Below are positions 51,149-61,735 of a stretch of 64,000 nucleotides of DNA, one piece after another. Source of the stretch: Trametopsis cervina (Eukaryota > Basidiomycota > Agaricomycetes > Polyporales > Irpicaceae); contig MU278348.1 of assembly GCA_022385755.1 (NCBI GenBank), forward strand, positions 717,035 to 781,034, written 5' to 3'. Below the pieces are notes generated by a model, which saw only the letters and a list, made by a program, of their open reading frames with translations, did not search any database and was not told the DNA's origin. A program made the position numbers and the translations under genes. Numbering within the stretch: position 1 is the stretch's first letter; each line of letters begins with the position of its first letter.

Positions 51149-52648
51149 ATGGCCATTGAAACTGCTCCTCTCCCCCTGCCTCCTTCTGCTGATGCGTCGA
51201 AGTTCACTGAGTTCGGCAGGGAGGTTATAGGTGTAAATCCAGGACAGCTTTCTCCTGCGCAGTTTGCAGAGATCGAGAAGCTGCTCTACAAGGTGCGTGG
51301 ATGCAAAAGCTCATTCATACGAGCTGTATTAACATATGTCTGTCAGCACTCCGCATTGCTTTTCCGCAATGCTGATCTGACCCCGGAGCAACAATACGCA
51401 CTGACAAAGGTTCGTTATACATCCGCATCCGCGTATAGATGACCGTATACCGCACCTTCTCTACCGACTCGCCCCCAAAACAAATCGACTTACTCTCACT
51501 GCAGGCATTCGATCCTACGTCCGAGAGCTATGGCCACGGAAATAACAAGACCGGCGAGACCAAGAAGTCTATCCTTCACCCTGACTTGAAGACTATTCCT
51601 CGTGTTCCCCAGGTTCAGCTCATTGGTAACGGAACTGTCTACGACCATGAGGGTCTTGCCGAAGCGAAGCTGAAACACCCCTCTCACACGACCTTCCACA
51701 AGACTCGTGTTTCCCCTGAGGACGAAGAGAAGGGCGTCACGCGCTTCTATCGGTGGCACATTGACGCTGCGCTCTACGACCTCTCGCCCCCCAAGGTGAC
51801 CACTCTCTACGGTATCACGGTTCCCAAGGGGCAGAGGCAGCTTTGTCGATACGACGATGGCACTGGGGATGAGCTTGATGTTCCTCTCGGTACCACGGCT
51901 TTTGTATCTGGGCGAACTATGTTCGACATCCTCCCGGCTGAACTGAAGAGTCTTGCTGTTCGGTCCAGGGTCAAGTACGCACCGCACCCGTATGTATGGA
52001 TGGCTCCGGCGCATGCCAAGTCGACCGGCCTTGGTATCGAGACTGAGGGCCTGGAAATGTCTTTCGACGAGCTTCCGCCTTGGGAGGAGTCAAAGCTCAA
52101 GATATTCCCCATCGTGCGTGCAGACTGTTCTGTTCACCGAATACTTTCTGATCAAGCGGTCATCAGCTCTGGAAGAACCCTGTTACTGGTGACTTGCACT
52201 TCCAGGTTCATCCCGCGGGTGCTTGCGAGCTGTTTGTCGACCCGTTGCCCAGTGGTGCTAACAAAGAAGGAGCTCTCTACCCCGACGGTGCTCATATAAC
52301 TAACCTGGGCGAAGTACGGGATTTGCTATACAAGATGCAGCGGCCAGCTATTGCTCCTAGTGTAAGTTTCACCCGACAACTTGTATAATATGCGTGCTGA
52401 CAGATGTACATGCAGTTGGTTTACCCTCATGACTGGTGAGACACTTCGCAAACGCATAAGTAATAACGACGACTTACACAATATATAGGCACGAGAAGGA
52501 CCTTGTACTGTTCCACAATCGCGGTGTTCTGCACTCCGTCGTAGGTGCTTTCAAGCCAGATCAAGTCCGCGCATTCCACCAGTGCAACCTCGCCGCTTCC
52601 GACGACCCCACTGGCCCAACCGCAGAAGATGTCAAGAAGTGGGCTTAA
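51149..52648 (+). CDS. Fe(II)/2-oxoglutarate dioxygenase of the TauD/TfdA family, XanA-like
   Basis: Six exons (51149-51292, 51347-51409, 51505-52113, 52167-52361, 52416-52435, 52489-52648) give 396 residues. XanA converts xanthine to uric acid with 2-oxoglutarate and oxygen, replacing xanthine dehydrogenase in some fungi. Metal ligands: H154 and D156 in TRFYRWHIDAALYDL, and the distal histidine H359 in HNRGVLHSVVG. Positions resemble the H149/D151/H340 I recall for Aspergillus XanA. HSALLFRNADLTPEQQYALT and NPVTGDLHFQVHPAGA also fit. The substrate is inferred from similarity, so a sulfonate or other purine-like substrate is possible. The fifth exon has only 20 bases. Confidence 0.88.
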
Positions 52649-53036
52649 GCTAAGGTTTATGGGGAATCCGAATGTTATGTTCGCACTATGTAGCCATATC
52701 TATCACCTGTATAATGTTACGCTCGTACTACGAATCAGCTTGTCCATCCGGATTACACGTTCGCACTGCGACAGCAATGCCAAAGCGCCCTCAGATAGCG
52801 GCTTCAAGGGAGCCAGAAATAACCTTATGTTATGTGCCGCCGGGTATATTTTGGGAAGATTGCGGCATGTTGAATACCGTATGACCGTGGCTTCACCACT
52901 CTGGCACGCGAGCGTCGTTTCTGCTTGCCACGTACGCCCAAACGTCGAAGCGGTAAATCTGGACGCTTCGTTATTACAGCTCTCGACTATAAGTCTCTGA
53001 AGCTTGCCTCACGCGCGAAGCGGCGCCACCACACCT
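52649..53036. other. intergenic
   Basis: This 388-base stretch holds the 3' end of the dioxygenase gene and the promoter of the mannosidase. No gene is seen. Confidence 0.5.
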
Positions 53037-55812
53037 ATGGCGGAGACTAGCCTACGCAAAAGGGCGCAAGGCGCTACCAAGGATGAGGCACAGCCGGATA
53101 CTAAGGATGAGGTGAAAGTTGTCGAGGGGAGTGGTATGCAGTCTTCAATTGTTTCGCAGGAGCTGATGAATTGGTCCTGGAACTTGTACAGGCAGATCCT
53201 CAAAGGAAGCAGAAGAAGGCGAAAGGATGGAAACTATCGACGTTAGCGGCTAGTGGTCTCTTCACTGCTGTGGTTCTCGCTGTCATTGTTGGCGGAATGC
53301 TGCAGGTGCGCTGTACGATTGTTGATATGATCTGTGTTATGTGCTGACAGCAGGCTTAAGTTATTCAAGTCCAGCCAAGTTGGCAACCCTTCATTGAAAG
53401 CCGTACCAAAGAAAGGCAATCTACCTGGAGCATCCTATGGTGCTACCGTTACTTTCGCCGCTGACGAGGAGAAGAAGCAGGCCGTTGTGAAGGCGTTCCA
53501 GGTGCGTCAGGTTGCATATATGCTGCGCCCTCGATGTTGAATGACCTGTTCGACCGCTATAGCATGCATGGCACGCTTATGGTATGTACTATCTGTCAGT
53601 CCTCCATTGGGTCCTTTGCTGATACGACCAGAGAGGGATGCCATGGGCGCGGATGAGTATCACCCAATAAGCCATACAGGCTCGAATCTAACAGAAGCGG
53701 GCGGGATCGGATATACCGTGATAGACTCTATTGACACTATGTTGATTATGGGTCTGACTGACGAGTACGAGAGAGCACGGAAGTGGGTTGACGAGAAGTT
53801 AGACTTCGATAAGGATGGGAACTTCAATACATTCGAGGTGAGTGTGTATCAATGTGCCCCGCTCACTCTTAACATGGCTGTATCTCGACAGACTACCATT
53901 CGGGTCCTCGGAGGCTTGCTTGCCGCCTATCACCTGGCTGAAGACGAACTCTACCTCATTAAAGCGATAGAACTCGCAGACCGCATATTGCCTGCATTCG
54001 ACACGGCGGCCGGCTTGCCGTTGCCCATGATCAATCTAGCCAAAGGCGAAGGTGTAAAGGACCAATGGAGCCCTAATCTTGTCTCAACGGCCGAGATCTC
54101 TACTCTGCAGCTTGAATTCAAATATCTCAGCCAGTTAACGGAAGAAGAGGTATATTGGGAGAAGGCTGAACATGTACGCTCATTGGTGGCATGGTATAAT
54201 GATGAAGCTTAACGGTGAACGACGCTTACAGGTGATGTCAGTGATCAAGCAAGGGCATCTAGCATCGGGGCTTGCGTCTATCTTTATGAGGTAAGGCTAC
54301 TAGCTATATTCTTCTATCGTACTCCGCTCATCGTAGTCCATGGTCAGTCATGAGGATGGCCGCTTCGCACTTTCGCAAATCCGACTGGGATCCCGTGGCG
54401 ATTCCTACTATGAATACCTCCTGTGAGCAACGTCGAAGCATTAATCTTCTGGAACCCTATACTCACGGGATATTTCTGAAGGAAGCAATATTTACAGACC
54501 GTATGTGATCCCACGTTGTTCTCGGAATGTAGAGATTGACTCGTACGATAGAATCTCCAGGAACCTGTATATCGGGAGGTGAGCAAAGCACCCTTGTATC
54601 TTGTATCTAACGGAACCAGATTCTGAATTGAACTGCCAAGATGTACGAAGACGCCATGCTCGGAGTTGCGACACACCTGATCTCGCGGACGCCACAGGGG
54701 GTGCTGTACACTTCAGAGCTGATTCCACAGCGCACGCCACCCAACGGAGAAATGTTTGTACCCTAACCTTTGACCTGAGGTCTACTCTGCTGATCAGTGG
54801 ACGCTAGTGCTTGGTCGCTTATACCTAAACAGGACCATCTCGTTTGCTTCCTCGGGGGTTCATTGATGTTAGGGGCTGTCACTGCCGGTGCCGTTGTCGA
54901 TCCCGTGTCTGTTCCGCCTCGGGCTGAGCAGCTTACGGAGAGTGGCCGACGCGACTGGGCGAACGGTGTTGAACTTATCGAGACCTGTATGCGAACGCAT
55001 GAGACCGCCACGTAAGTGCATGCGCTTGGGTTCGGTGTATGATGACTAAAATGCCTGGTTTCGTCCGCAGTGGCTTATCTCCTGAGATTGTGCACTTCAA
55101 GCATCCACTGGACAGTATCGACCCTGCCCTCGCTCCCGGCGATTGGTATGTCAAAGGCTGGCAGTAAGTTGCATTTGTCCGTCTGCTAGCTTGCGGCACA
55201 TTGATTATACCAACTACCAGACCAGGAGGGGAAACACCATACGATGCCCGTTATATCCTTCGGTATGCATACTCCCGCTACAGTATACCTCCGCTCCTCT
55301 CATTGACATTGAACGGTCTAGCCCTGAGACCGTCGAGTCGCTCTTCATTGCCTATCGCTTGACTGGTGACAATCGGTATAGGCAATGGGGCTGGTCCATC
55401 TTTGAGGCGATCGAGAAATACTGCCGTATTGAATCAGGTGGTTATGCCAGTGTGCTTAACGTTGACGAGGTACCTGTGACGTTGGAAGACAAGATGGAAA
55501 CGTTCCTGTTGGTCAGTATCACTCGTCCATCCCCATTTTGCGTCGCGTTTGCTTAATGATTCCTCAGAGCGAGACGTTGAAGTATCTATACCTGTTGTTC
55601 GAAGATGATACGGTACTGCCGTTGTCTAGTGAGTCGCAGCACTATGATATCTTATCATACGTCAGGTCTCTGATATCTCGTTTCTCAGAATATGTTTTCA
55701 ATACCGAGGTCAGTTCCGTCAGCCGTACACCCGCAGTTTTATTCCTAACACCCGTTCGCAGGCACACCCATTTCCTATCTTCAGCCCTAGCTTCAAGACA
55801 GGGTTCTCATGA
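53037..55812 (+). CDS. Class I alpha-1,2-mannosidase (glycosyl hydrolase 47), ER/Golgi type II membrane protein
   Basis: Eighteen exons: 53037-53111, 53192-53305, 53361-53501, 53563-53581, 53632-53837, 53892-54173, 54232-54290, 54348-54422, 54482-54500, 54552-54578, 54641-54753, 54808-55011, 55071-55163, 55221-55262, 55322-55511, 55568-55628, 55689-55708, 55762-55812. They give 596 residues. The enzyme trims mannose from N-glycans in the secretory pathway. A short cytosolic tail is followed by one span (LAASGLFTAVVLAVIVGGML) and a stem. GH47 marks: AWHAYERDAMGADE, ATIDSIDTML-like VIDSIDTMLIMG, LGSRGDSYYEYLLKQ, KQDHLVCFLGGSLMLG, YILRPETVESLFIAYR and the calcium-binding end VFNTEAHPFPIF. Three exons have only 19-20 bases. 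The first intron (GTGAAA donor) is the least certain part. Confidence 0.93.
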
Positions 55813-56205
55813 TGTATTTCTACATCTTACGCATAAGTTATGGTTGGACAATCAGATATAATTCTGGCTCTGTCGTTCTTGTCGAGCCATATACATGATT
55901 GAATACAAAGTACAAGATATGATTATCGTAAGACGTTCTGCGACATTCGCATTCCACATACAACGAATCAGGGAAAGCTAACATAGGTAACGAGTGGGCT
56001 CCTCGGGAGGCATGGGCAAGAAAGGGTGAGTGTCTATGTTTATATGTTATCCGAAACTTGGCAATAATGATTGGTATAAGTTAGCTTCGTCAGAAGTCCA
56101 AGCGGTCTGGTATCTTCCTCGGCTGTTAAGGAGTGGTGTACAACGGGACCATCGGGCCCGTATGAATCATGGAGAAAGAGAAAGAAACAAAGATGACCAC
56201 GCAGA
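55813..56205. other. convergent 3' region
   Basis: The stretch lies between the stops of the mannosidase and the acidic minus-strand gene and holds their 3' ends. No gene is seen. Confidence 0.5.
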
Positions 56206-56814
56206 TCATGTTGCATTCGCCGCAACCTCGGCGTAAGAGGGCATTTGGTAGGAAGAGCGGCTGTCCTGATCGTCGTTAACAAAGTCAAGAGTCTCCCAAT
56301 CCTCTTCTACGGCCTCGGGTCCCGGCACCATTTGCTCGTCGAGCGCAATGACCGTCGGCATTCCTGGGACGACCTCGAAGTCGCCGGCTGCGAGCAACAA
56401 AACGTTAACTTCGGCCCTTCACGAGCATTTCAGGGACATACCCTTCTGGTCACGATGGCGCGGCTTTGCGGGCTTCAGGAGCTCGGCAAGTGGTACTTCA
56501 TGCATATCTGGTCTCTCGTCGCGGTCTACGGCCGCCACCCAGTCTGTGTCACCCATCTCCTCATCTTCATCTTCATCGTCTCGGAGTTCCCATCCCCTCA
56601 CAATGTGAGACCTGGGGGTCGGCAGAACTCTCAGCACCTTGGGGTCTCCTCCTTTCTTCTTGCGCCTCGCGGCCTTCAGCGCGGAATTCCTCCCGTGCTC
56701 GTGCTCGCGAGTGGCTTTCAGCGCAGAGACCATATCGACTTCCACAACGGACGTGATGTCCTTAGACTTAGAGTCCTTAGCAGCAGAAACTGGCTGGATA
56801 AGTTTGCCAGGCAT
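56206..56814 (-). CDS. Small charged protein with acidic run, function unknown
   Basis: Two exons (56814-56442 and 56387-56206) join in phase to 184 residues. The start MPGKLIQPVSAAKDSKSKDI is followed by a basic block (KAARRKKKGGDPKVLRV) and then an acidic block (RDDEDEDEEMGDTDWVA). The end is PSYAEVAANAT after EEDWETLDFVND. It has no signal peptide or membrane span and is probably a cytosolic or nuclear disordered protein. I do not recognise the family. Confidence 0.7.
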
Positions 56815-58147
56815 GAGGGGTATTGTTTGCGGATGTGTTGACGGGAGAGGGGGTTGGGGGTGATTGTGAAGAAAGGAGGTGGTCAGAGGAGCCGAAGATA
56901 AAGGGCACCGGTTCAGGGAGTCACAGGTGAGTGATAGATGAGTCAGTGCTGGATTGACTTTCCAACAGTCAGAGTAATATCAGCGGTAGCGACCGGTTGG
57001 ACAGCGGTGCAATTAGTTAGTGGACTGAGATAAGTGGCAGAGTGAGCGGAATTCTTGCGAGGCATTGCCACGGGGCCCTTGTTCTTATAGGTGGTACGAG
57101 GATCAAGCTAAGCGTCACGTCATGAAGTGGTGCACAGCTTGGGCCCATCTAGCGGCGTCACGCTGAGGGGTGCTATGACCGTTGTCAACAACTTGCGGTA
57201 GAAAGGGTTACAGGTTTGGACACATGTTCCAGCATGACGCAGTGCGGCGACGGTACAGTCCGCTTCAGGTACGGTGCCGGTCAAGAGGCGCGCCTAGCGT
57301 CATATTGCTGGCGGAGATGTCAGTCGTAAGTAGGCGCAGCATAGCCTACATCGTCTATGTCCACTCGGCGTGCGTGCGGGATTCTGGCCAGTAGGACGAG
57401 TAAGATGAGGAACGTTGCTTCTGCTGCTGTAACTGGGACGAAAGATCAAATGTAAACAGCACCGCCGTGACACTGTGCTTACTGGTGTACTTAAGTTGTA
57501 CTAAGCACGCTATTCGACCAGCTACTGCCGTGAGTAGAGTAGCACCACTTTGAGGAGCTTCTGCGGACTGGTATCTGTGAGTCACTGAGCGGTTCCGTCG
57601 ATGCAGTAATGACCTGATCGGCTTTCGATAATGCCAGTATAATGCACATACAACATGCAGTTAGTGCGAATGAAGGAATGCCGGATACAAAGACGAGCAG
57701 CATAGCACTCAGCCAAAACATCAAGCCAGACGACTGCGGGTGTATCATCGTCGACGCTGCATTGCTGCGTTTCCTCAGAGCTCCGGAATGGCCAAGCCGA
57801 TACCATTGTCACGCAGTCACCCTATGCACTGTGTAGGTATTTCTTCGTAGGATTCAAGTCTACAATCAATTCAACGTTCATAGGATACATACAGTGAGAC
57901 CTTTGTTATATTGCGTGCGTGCCGAGAGAGCTAATGAGATTGAGAAACTTCCGGTTCTTGAAACAGCTGTAATGTTACGGGCTAATCAACAGACGCGGTC
58001 ACGTGCCGTGTGACGAGCACGTGGACGGGCGCGTCTGTTGATCATCAACGCGTCGCCTCGCGTCAACACGGCGGCATAAAGTCACGGCTGCATCACGCGT
58101 CGCGATGTCTCACTTTCCCTCTTTTCCGTCCCCCACTGCGGCTTGAA
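56815..58147. other. 1.3 kb divergent intergenic region before the homeobox gene
   Basis: This stretch holds the promoter of the small charged protein on the left and that of the homeobox gene on the right. The right end contains the strong inverted repeat at 57985-58042 with two E-boxes. No gene is seen. Confidence 0.5.
57985..58042. promoter_or_regulatory. 13-bp perfect inverted repeat enclosing two CACGTG E-boxes
   Basis: The arms ATCAACAGACGCG (57985-57997) and CGCGTCTGTTGAT (58030-58042) are exact reverse complements. The 32-base interior holds CACGTG at 58000-58005 and 58018-58023, centres 18 bases apart. It lies 105-163 bases upstream of the homeobox start codon. CACGTG is the usual site of basic helix-loop-helix factors. 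The long arms suggest binding of a dimer or of two factors together. Confidence 0.75.
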
Positions 58148-59285
58148 ATGTTTGCTTCCGAGTCCCTTCGCGAAACAAACCCCCTCTCGCGTACATCTTC
58201 AGCATCCAGTGTCTCATCGATCGATACGCAGACTAGCTCCGACGATGTTTCCCGCGACAGCGATACCCCTCGACGAACGCGCAAGAGGTTCACTAGTGCG
58301 CAATTAATGGCCTTGGAACATCTTTTCCACCAAACTTCACATCCTACGCGTGAACAACGTGAGGTCTTGTCGAGGGATGCCGGAATGTAAGCCGTGTTCA
58401 TTAGCAGTTTCTCACGTATGTTCGACAGACTCATTCGCGACTCATTACAGTGAACTCCGCTCGGTGACAGTCTGGTTTCAGAATAAAAGGCAGACAGAAC
58501 GCAAAATCGCACTGAGCAATACTCCTAACGACAACATAGTGTTATCCGACGCGTCTACTCCGTTCCCCTCGATGACCAGCATTACGCGACCCCGACGGCA
58601 GTCAAGCGTGTCCACCGTGTCCCCTCCTCTCTCCGCATCCCCCTCCCTATCATCCATCTCATCGACAAGCATGCGCACTGTACGCTCTCACGCGACCCGG
58701 CCACAGCTCTCCAGTCATCGCCGACCATCTCTGGACCACATAGCGTCGCGTTCCGAGCGTCCCATCCACGGTCTGCGCACACCGACTCGTGTGCGCACGC
58801 AATCAAGCCCCAACCAGCCTGGCAAGCTGTACGAGAACATGCCGAGCTCTCCTCTGAGCCCCTCGAGCCCCGTCGGTAACCGGGACAGGGAATACGTTGA
58901 TTTTGGCATGCGAAAGAAAAGCAAGTCTAAGCCGACGTTAGAGTGGGCCTGCGCGGCGGCACGAATGTCGGGCAAACGGCTGTTGGAGGATGATGACATC
59001 GAGCCAATGGTGTTAGACGTCAGTGGGGATACCGAGGACGAGGGTGAAATACACGAAGCTATCACACCTCGGAGCAGTGCAGGGCGGGACTCAAAAATCT
59101 GGAAAAGCAAGAAGAGCAAGGCCGACCACCACTCTTCGGAACACCTACTGGCCACCCCGAAAGCGAACTTGCCGGCAAAGTCAACACAGCAAACTCGGGT
59201 ACAGCCCTCCGTCCCAGACTCGGACGTGATGGATGCTGCGCTGGCACTTTGTGGACTTGGGGCTAGCTTCGGCACACGGGAATAA
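58148..59285 (+). CDS. Homeodomain transcription factor
   Basis: Two exons (58148-58386 and 58451-59285) give 357 residues. The homeodomain is at about residues 42-101: RRTRKRFTSAQLMALEHLFH, then TSHPTREQREVLSRDAGIEL and RSVTVWFQNKRQTERK. The third helix VWFQNKRQ has the invariant W, F, N and R. It has the standard 60 residues without the three-residue TALE insertion. The rest is Ser/Pro-rich and basic (MRKKSKSKPTLEW), ending in an acidic part and a short conserved-looking C-terminal motif (VMDAALALCGLGASFG). The homeodomain is cut by the single intron. Such genes regulate fruiting and dikaryon growth in mushrooms. No partner HD1/HD2 gene is adjacent, so a mating-type role is unlikely. Confidence 0.92.
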
Positions 59286-59597
59286 TCACGACACACGAGG
59301 GCCACTTCTCGGACACGGGCCCATTGAGCTTAGGATAACCACACCTGGATGATACTTTGGTTTGTAGGAATCTGGGGAGCACGGGAGGATAGCTCAGTCG
59401 CGGCTGTGACACCTGTTCACGATCATTGACAATTGTATACCATTTGCATTCATGATTAATACCATGTACGGACATCTACATTATTCATGCCTGGAATACT
59501 TCTAGAGTTCGTCCGTTGCGCGCCATTAGTCGATCCATTGAAGACCCGGACACATGTGTAAAAACCCTGCTCGTCGTTGCGGTATTAATACGATCGG
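59286..59597. other. convergent 3' region
   Basis: This 312-base stretch lies between the ends of the homeobox and methyltransferase genes and holds both 3' ends. No gene is seen. Confidence 0.5.
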
Positions 59598-60857
59598 CTA
59601 CGGCTCTACCCAACCGATCTTGAACAGCCTATAGTAGGTCTCATCGGCTCGGCCTATACCAGTATGCTTCCCCACGTCCTCCTTACTCCGTATAGCGAGC
59701 TCCATCTCACTGCCTCCATCCGCCTTGACAGCAGCTTCAGAACGGAAGACGGTCTCCACGGTGTCTGCCATCCCCTCATGTCGTCCGATGGATCGGACGG
59801 GGATAATGAGCCAGAAGACCCCTCCGTTCGAAGCTGTGCTGCCCTGAGAACCAGGACGGCGTAGCAAGTTAGCAACGCAGGCCTTGATCCAACTTGCATG
59901 ATCGGGATGATATATGACATCCGCGGCGAGAATGACATTGAAGGCATCGTCCAGCGGGGCATTGTAAGCAGGAGATTGCCAGTCGAGGGGTAGCACGGTG
60001 ATCGGGGAAGATGAAATGAAGTTCGCCTGAACGTTTGCTTGCAAGTTTTCTAGGACCTGCTGGTGGTAGTCCGTTGCCACGATCTCGACGGAACAGCGGG
60101 AGTGTTCCCAGAGCTTCGCCACGGCGATACTAAGCATGCCAGTACCGGCGCCCAACTCGAGGACACGAACGTTCTCCGACGGAAATAGATCATATATACG
60201 TGGTTCTGCACAGATGCGTTCGGCGAAGAGAATAGAACTTCCCCAGCTCTGTAGCCCAACGGAGGTATGGTCTTGGCTGAGCAGCGGAGCATCGTTGAGC
60301 TCGACATCCGCGCTCCCGCTCTGGGTCCCCTTATCGTCAAAGATAGGGAATGAAAAGGTCCGAGTTAAAGCGTCTTCTTCGTCCTCATCGCCAACGAAAG
60401 ATGTCAGCAGAGACGCAGCTTCATCCACAAGCTGTACGCGCAGCTCCTCTTCTTCCTCCGCCTCGGGATCGTACACCCAGGCATCGGAGCGCGCAGCGAA
60501 CGCCGTAAGCCACCTGATGACGAACTCGCGCTCGAACGCGTCTGAGCGGAGGATGTCGACGTCGAATGCTTCCGTCTCGTCTGGCGAATCGCTGGGAGGT
60601 TCATCTATCTCATCCTCGTCTTCTTCGGCTGATGCGTATCCCGAGTCCGGAACGGAACCATTATGCTTGACATGCTTCGGGAGAGATACAGCTGGGACTG
60701 CAAGGACCGATGAGGGGTAGGAGATGTATATGCTCCTCAAGTTGGCGAGAGCCTGCTGTATGCGCTCGGTGGAATAGCTTGAAAGGCGGGCAAGCGGAGG
60801 AAGGCTAGCCGTTGGCGCAATAGGACGCGGCGATAGAGCAACGGGGTCGGCGATCAT
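59598..60857 (-). CDS. METTL21/EFM-type protein methyltransferase
   Basis: Intronless gene for 419 residues. The C-terminal 230 residues form a Rossmann methyltransferase: motif I VRVLELGAGTGMLSIAVAKL, acidic end of strand 2 VEIVATDYHQQVLENL, and NVILAADVIYHPDHASW carrying the (D/E)xx(Y/F) mark of the METTL21/FAM86 lysine methyltransferases. LQSWGSSILFAERIC is the usual W-G-A-like element before motif I. The N-terminal 190 residues are acidic and Ser-rich (EEDEDEIDEPPSD) and specific to fungi. Substrates in this family include elongation factors and chaperones, but the one here cannot be told from sequence. Confidence 0.85.
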   Translation of the reverse strand: MIADPVALSPRPIAPTASLPPLARLSSYSTERIQQALANLRSIYISYPSSVLAVPAVSLPKHVKHNGSVPDSGYASAEEDEDEIDEPPSDSPDETEAFDVDILRSDAFEREFVIRWLTAFAARSDAWVYDPEAEEEEELRVQLVDEAASLLTSFVGDEDEEDALTRTFSFPIFDDKGTQSGSADVELNDAPLLSQDHTSVGLQSWGSSILFAERICAEPRIYDLFPSENVRVLELGAGTGMLSIAVAKLWEHSRCSVEIVATDYHQQVLENLQANVQANFISSSPITVLPLDWQSPAYNAPLDDAFNVILAADVIYHPDHASWIKACVANLLRRPGSQGSTASNGGVFWLIIPVRSIGRHEGMADTVETVFRSEAAVKADGGSEMELAIRSKEDVGKHTGIGRADETYYRLFKIGWVEP

Positions 60858-61273
60858 CTCGTATAGTCGTCAATCAATGAACCCTTGGAAAGATCTATAG
60901 TGTTGAAATATGAGAATGCTATGGATTGCAAAGCTCTATGAGAACGTGAATGATAAGTCTAGTGGTATCTTCTGGTATGACCCGACAAGGAGAAAGCGGT
61001 GCGATGAGGCAGAGATCACGACCAAGGGTAGCTGTGAGATACCCTTGGTCGTTATGAGTCCAATGCAGGCATTTTGGCGAGGAGGAGATGGGGGTCGAGA
61101 GGCAGGTTTTGACCAGCAACGTTTACCAGCTTCAAATCTTTGACACACAGCAGGCACGGGGATCACCGAACCACGTTTGCCCGTTGTTGACGCGCACGAT
61201 CAACGGTCAAGCATCTGTTATCGACGTTCAAAGCCAGAGGCTTAAGCCTGAACAAACCAGAATCCTGGCAAGA
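60858..61273. other. intergenic with a hairpin
   Basis: The stretch lies between two divergently oriented genes. A hairpin occupies 61018-61052. Frames from 60910 and 61088 that run towards the Gon7-like gene are open, but the later ATG at 61274 fits the family better. Confidence 0.5.
61018..61052. repeat. 13-bp perfect inverted repeat, 9-base loop
   Basis: ACGACCAAGGGTA (61018-61030) and TACCCTTGGTCGT (61040-61052) are exact reverse complements around GCTGTGAGA. It could be a regulatory palindrome or a hairpin in the leader of the downstream gene. Confidence 0.85.
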
Positions 61274-61567
61274 ATGAGTCGCAGTGTCACCATCACCTAT
61301 GAGCTGAACCCACCAAAAGACACCCTGGCGGATGGATTGAGCGCGTCTAAGACGCACGAACTTCTTATAGCCGACAACGATGGGTCGTCGCGGGCATACT
61401 ACGAAGGTCTCAGAGATGCTCTTGCTAAGGGGAAGGACGTGGTTGGCGAGGAATTAACAGCATGGAGAGACGCAGTGGGCAACGGAGAAAAGACCAAAGA
61501 GTCTGCAGCACCGAGCAAAGTGGCAGACGAGGAAGAGGACGAAGAAGAAGAAGAAGAAGAGGAGTAG
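61274..61567 (+). CDS. Gon7-like subunit of the KEOPS/EKC complex
   Basis: Intronless frame for 97 residues. It begins MSRSVTITYELNPPKDTLAD, has an amphipathic helix RAYYEGLRDALAKGKDVVGE followed by ELTAWRDAVG, and ends in a long acidic run of Asp/Glu. The architecture of short protein, single helix after Y-E-LR, then acidic tail matches what I recall of Gon7, which binds Pcc1 in the KEOPS complex that makes t6A on tRNA. The sequence is short and the match is by memory only, so confidence is moderate. The longer frame from 61088 would add 62 residues with no such likeness. Confidence 0.55.
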   Translation: MSRSVTITYELNPPKDTLADGLSASKTHELLIADNDGSSRAYYEGLRDALAKGKDVVGEELTAWRDAVGNGEKTKESAAPSKVADEEEDEEEEEEEE

Positions 61568-61735
61568 TTCATGCGTCCGTCTCTTGATCTTTCATTTCAC
61601 ATGGGAGGCAACACTCACCATCAATTCGCTTCTCTTAGCTACCACCCGTCATCCTCAATTGAGAGGAGAGGGATATATTGGACTAGTCGCATTAGCAAAA
61701 CTAAATGTATTATACGATGCTGCACCCGTCTACCT

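Noticed and set aside
58148..59285. Homeobox gene as part of the mating-type A locus
   Set aside because: No second homeodomain gene of the other class, no mitochondrial intermediate peptidase gene and no beta-fg gene lies nearby. The domain is a standard 60-residue form.
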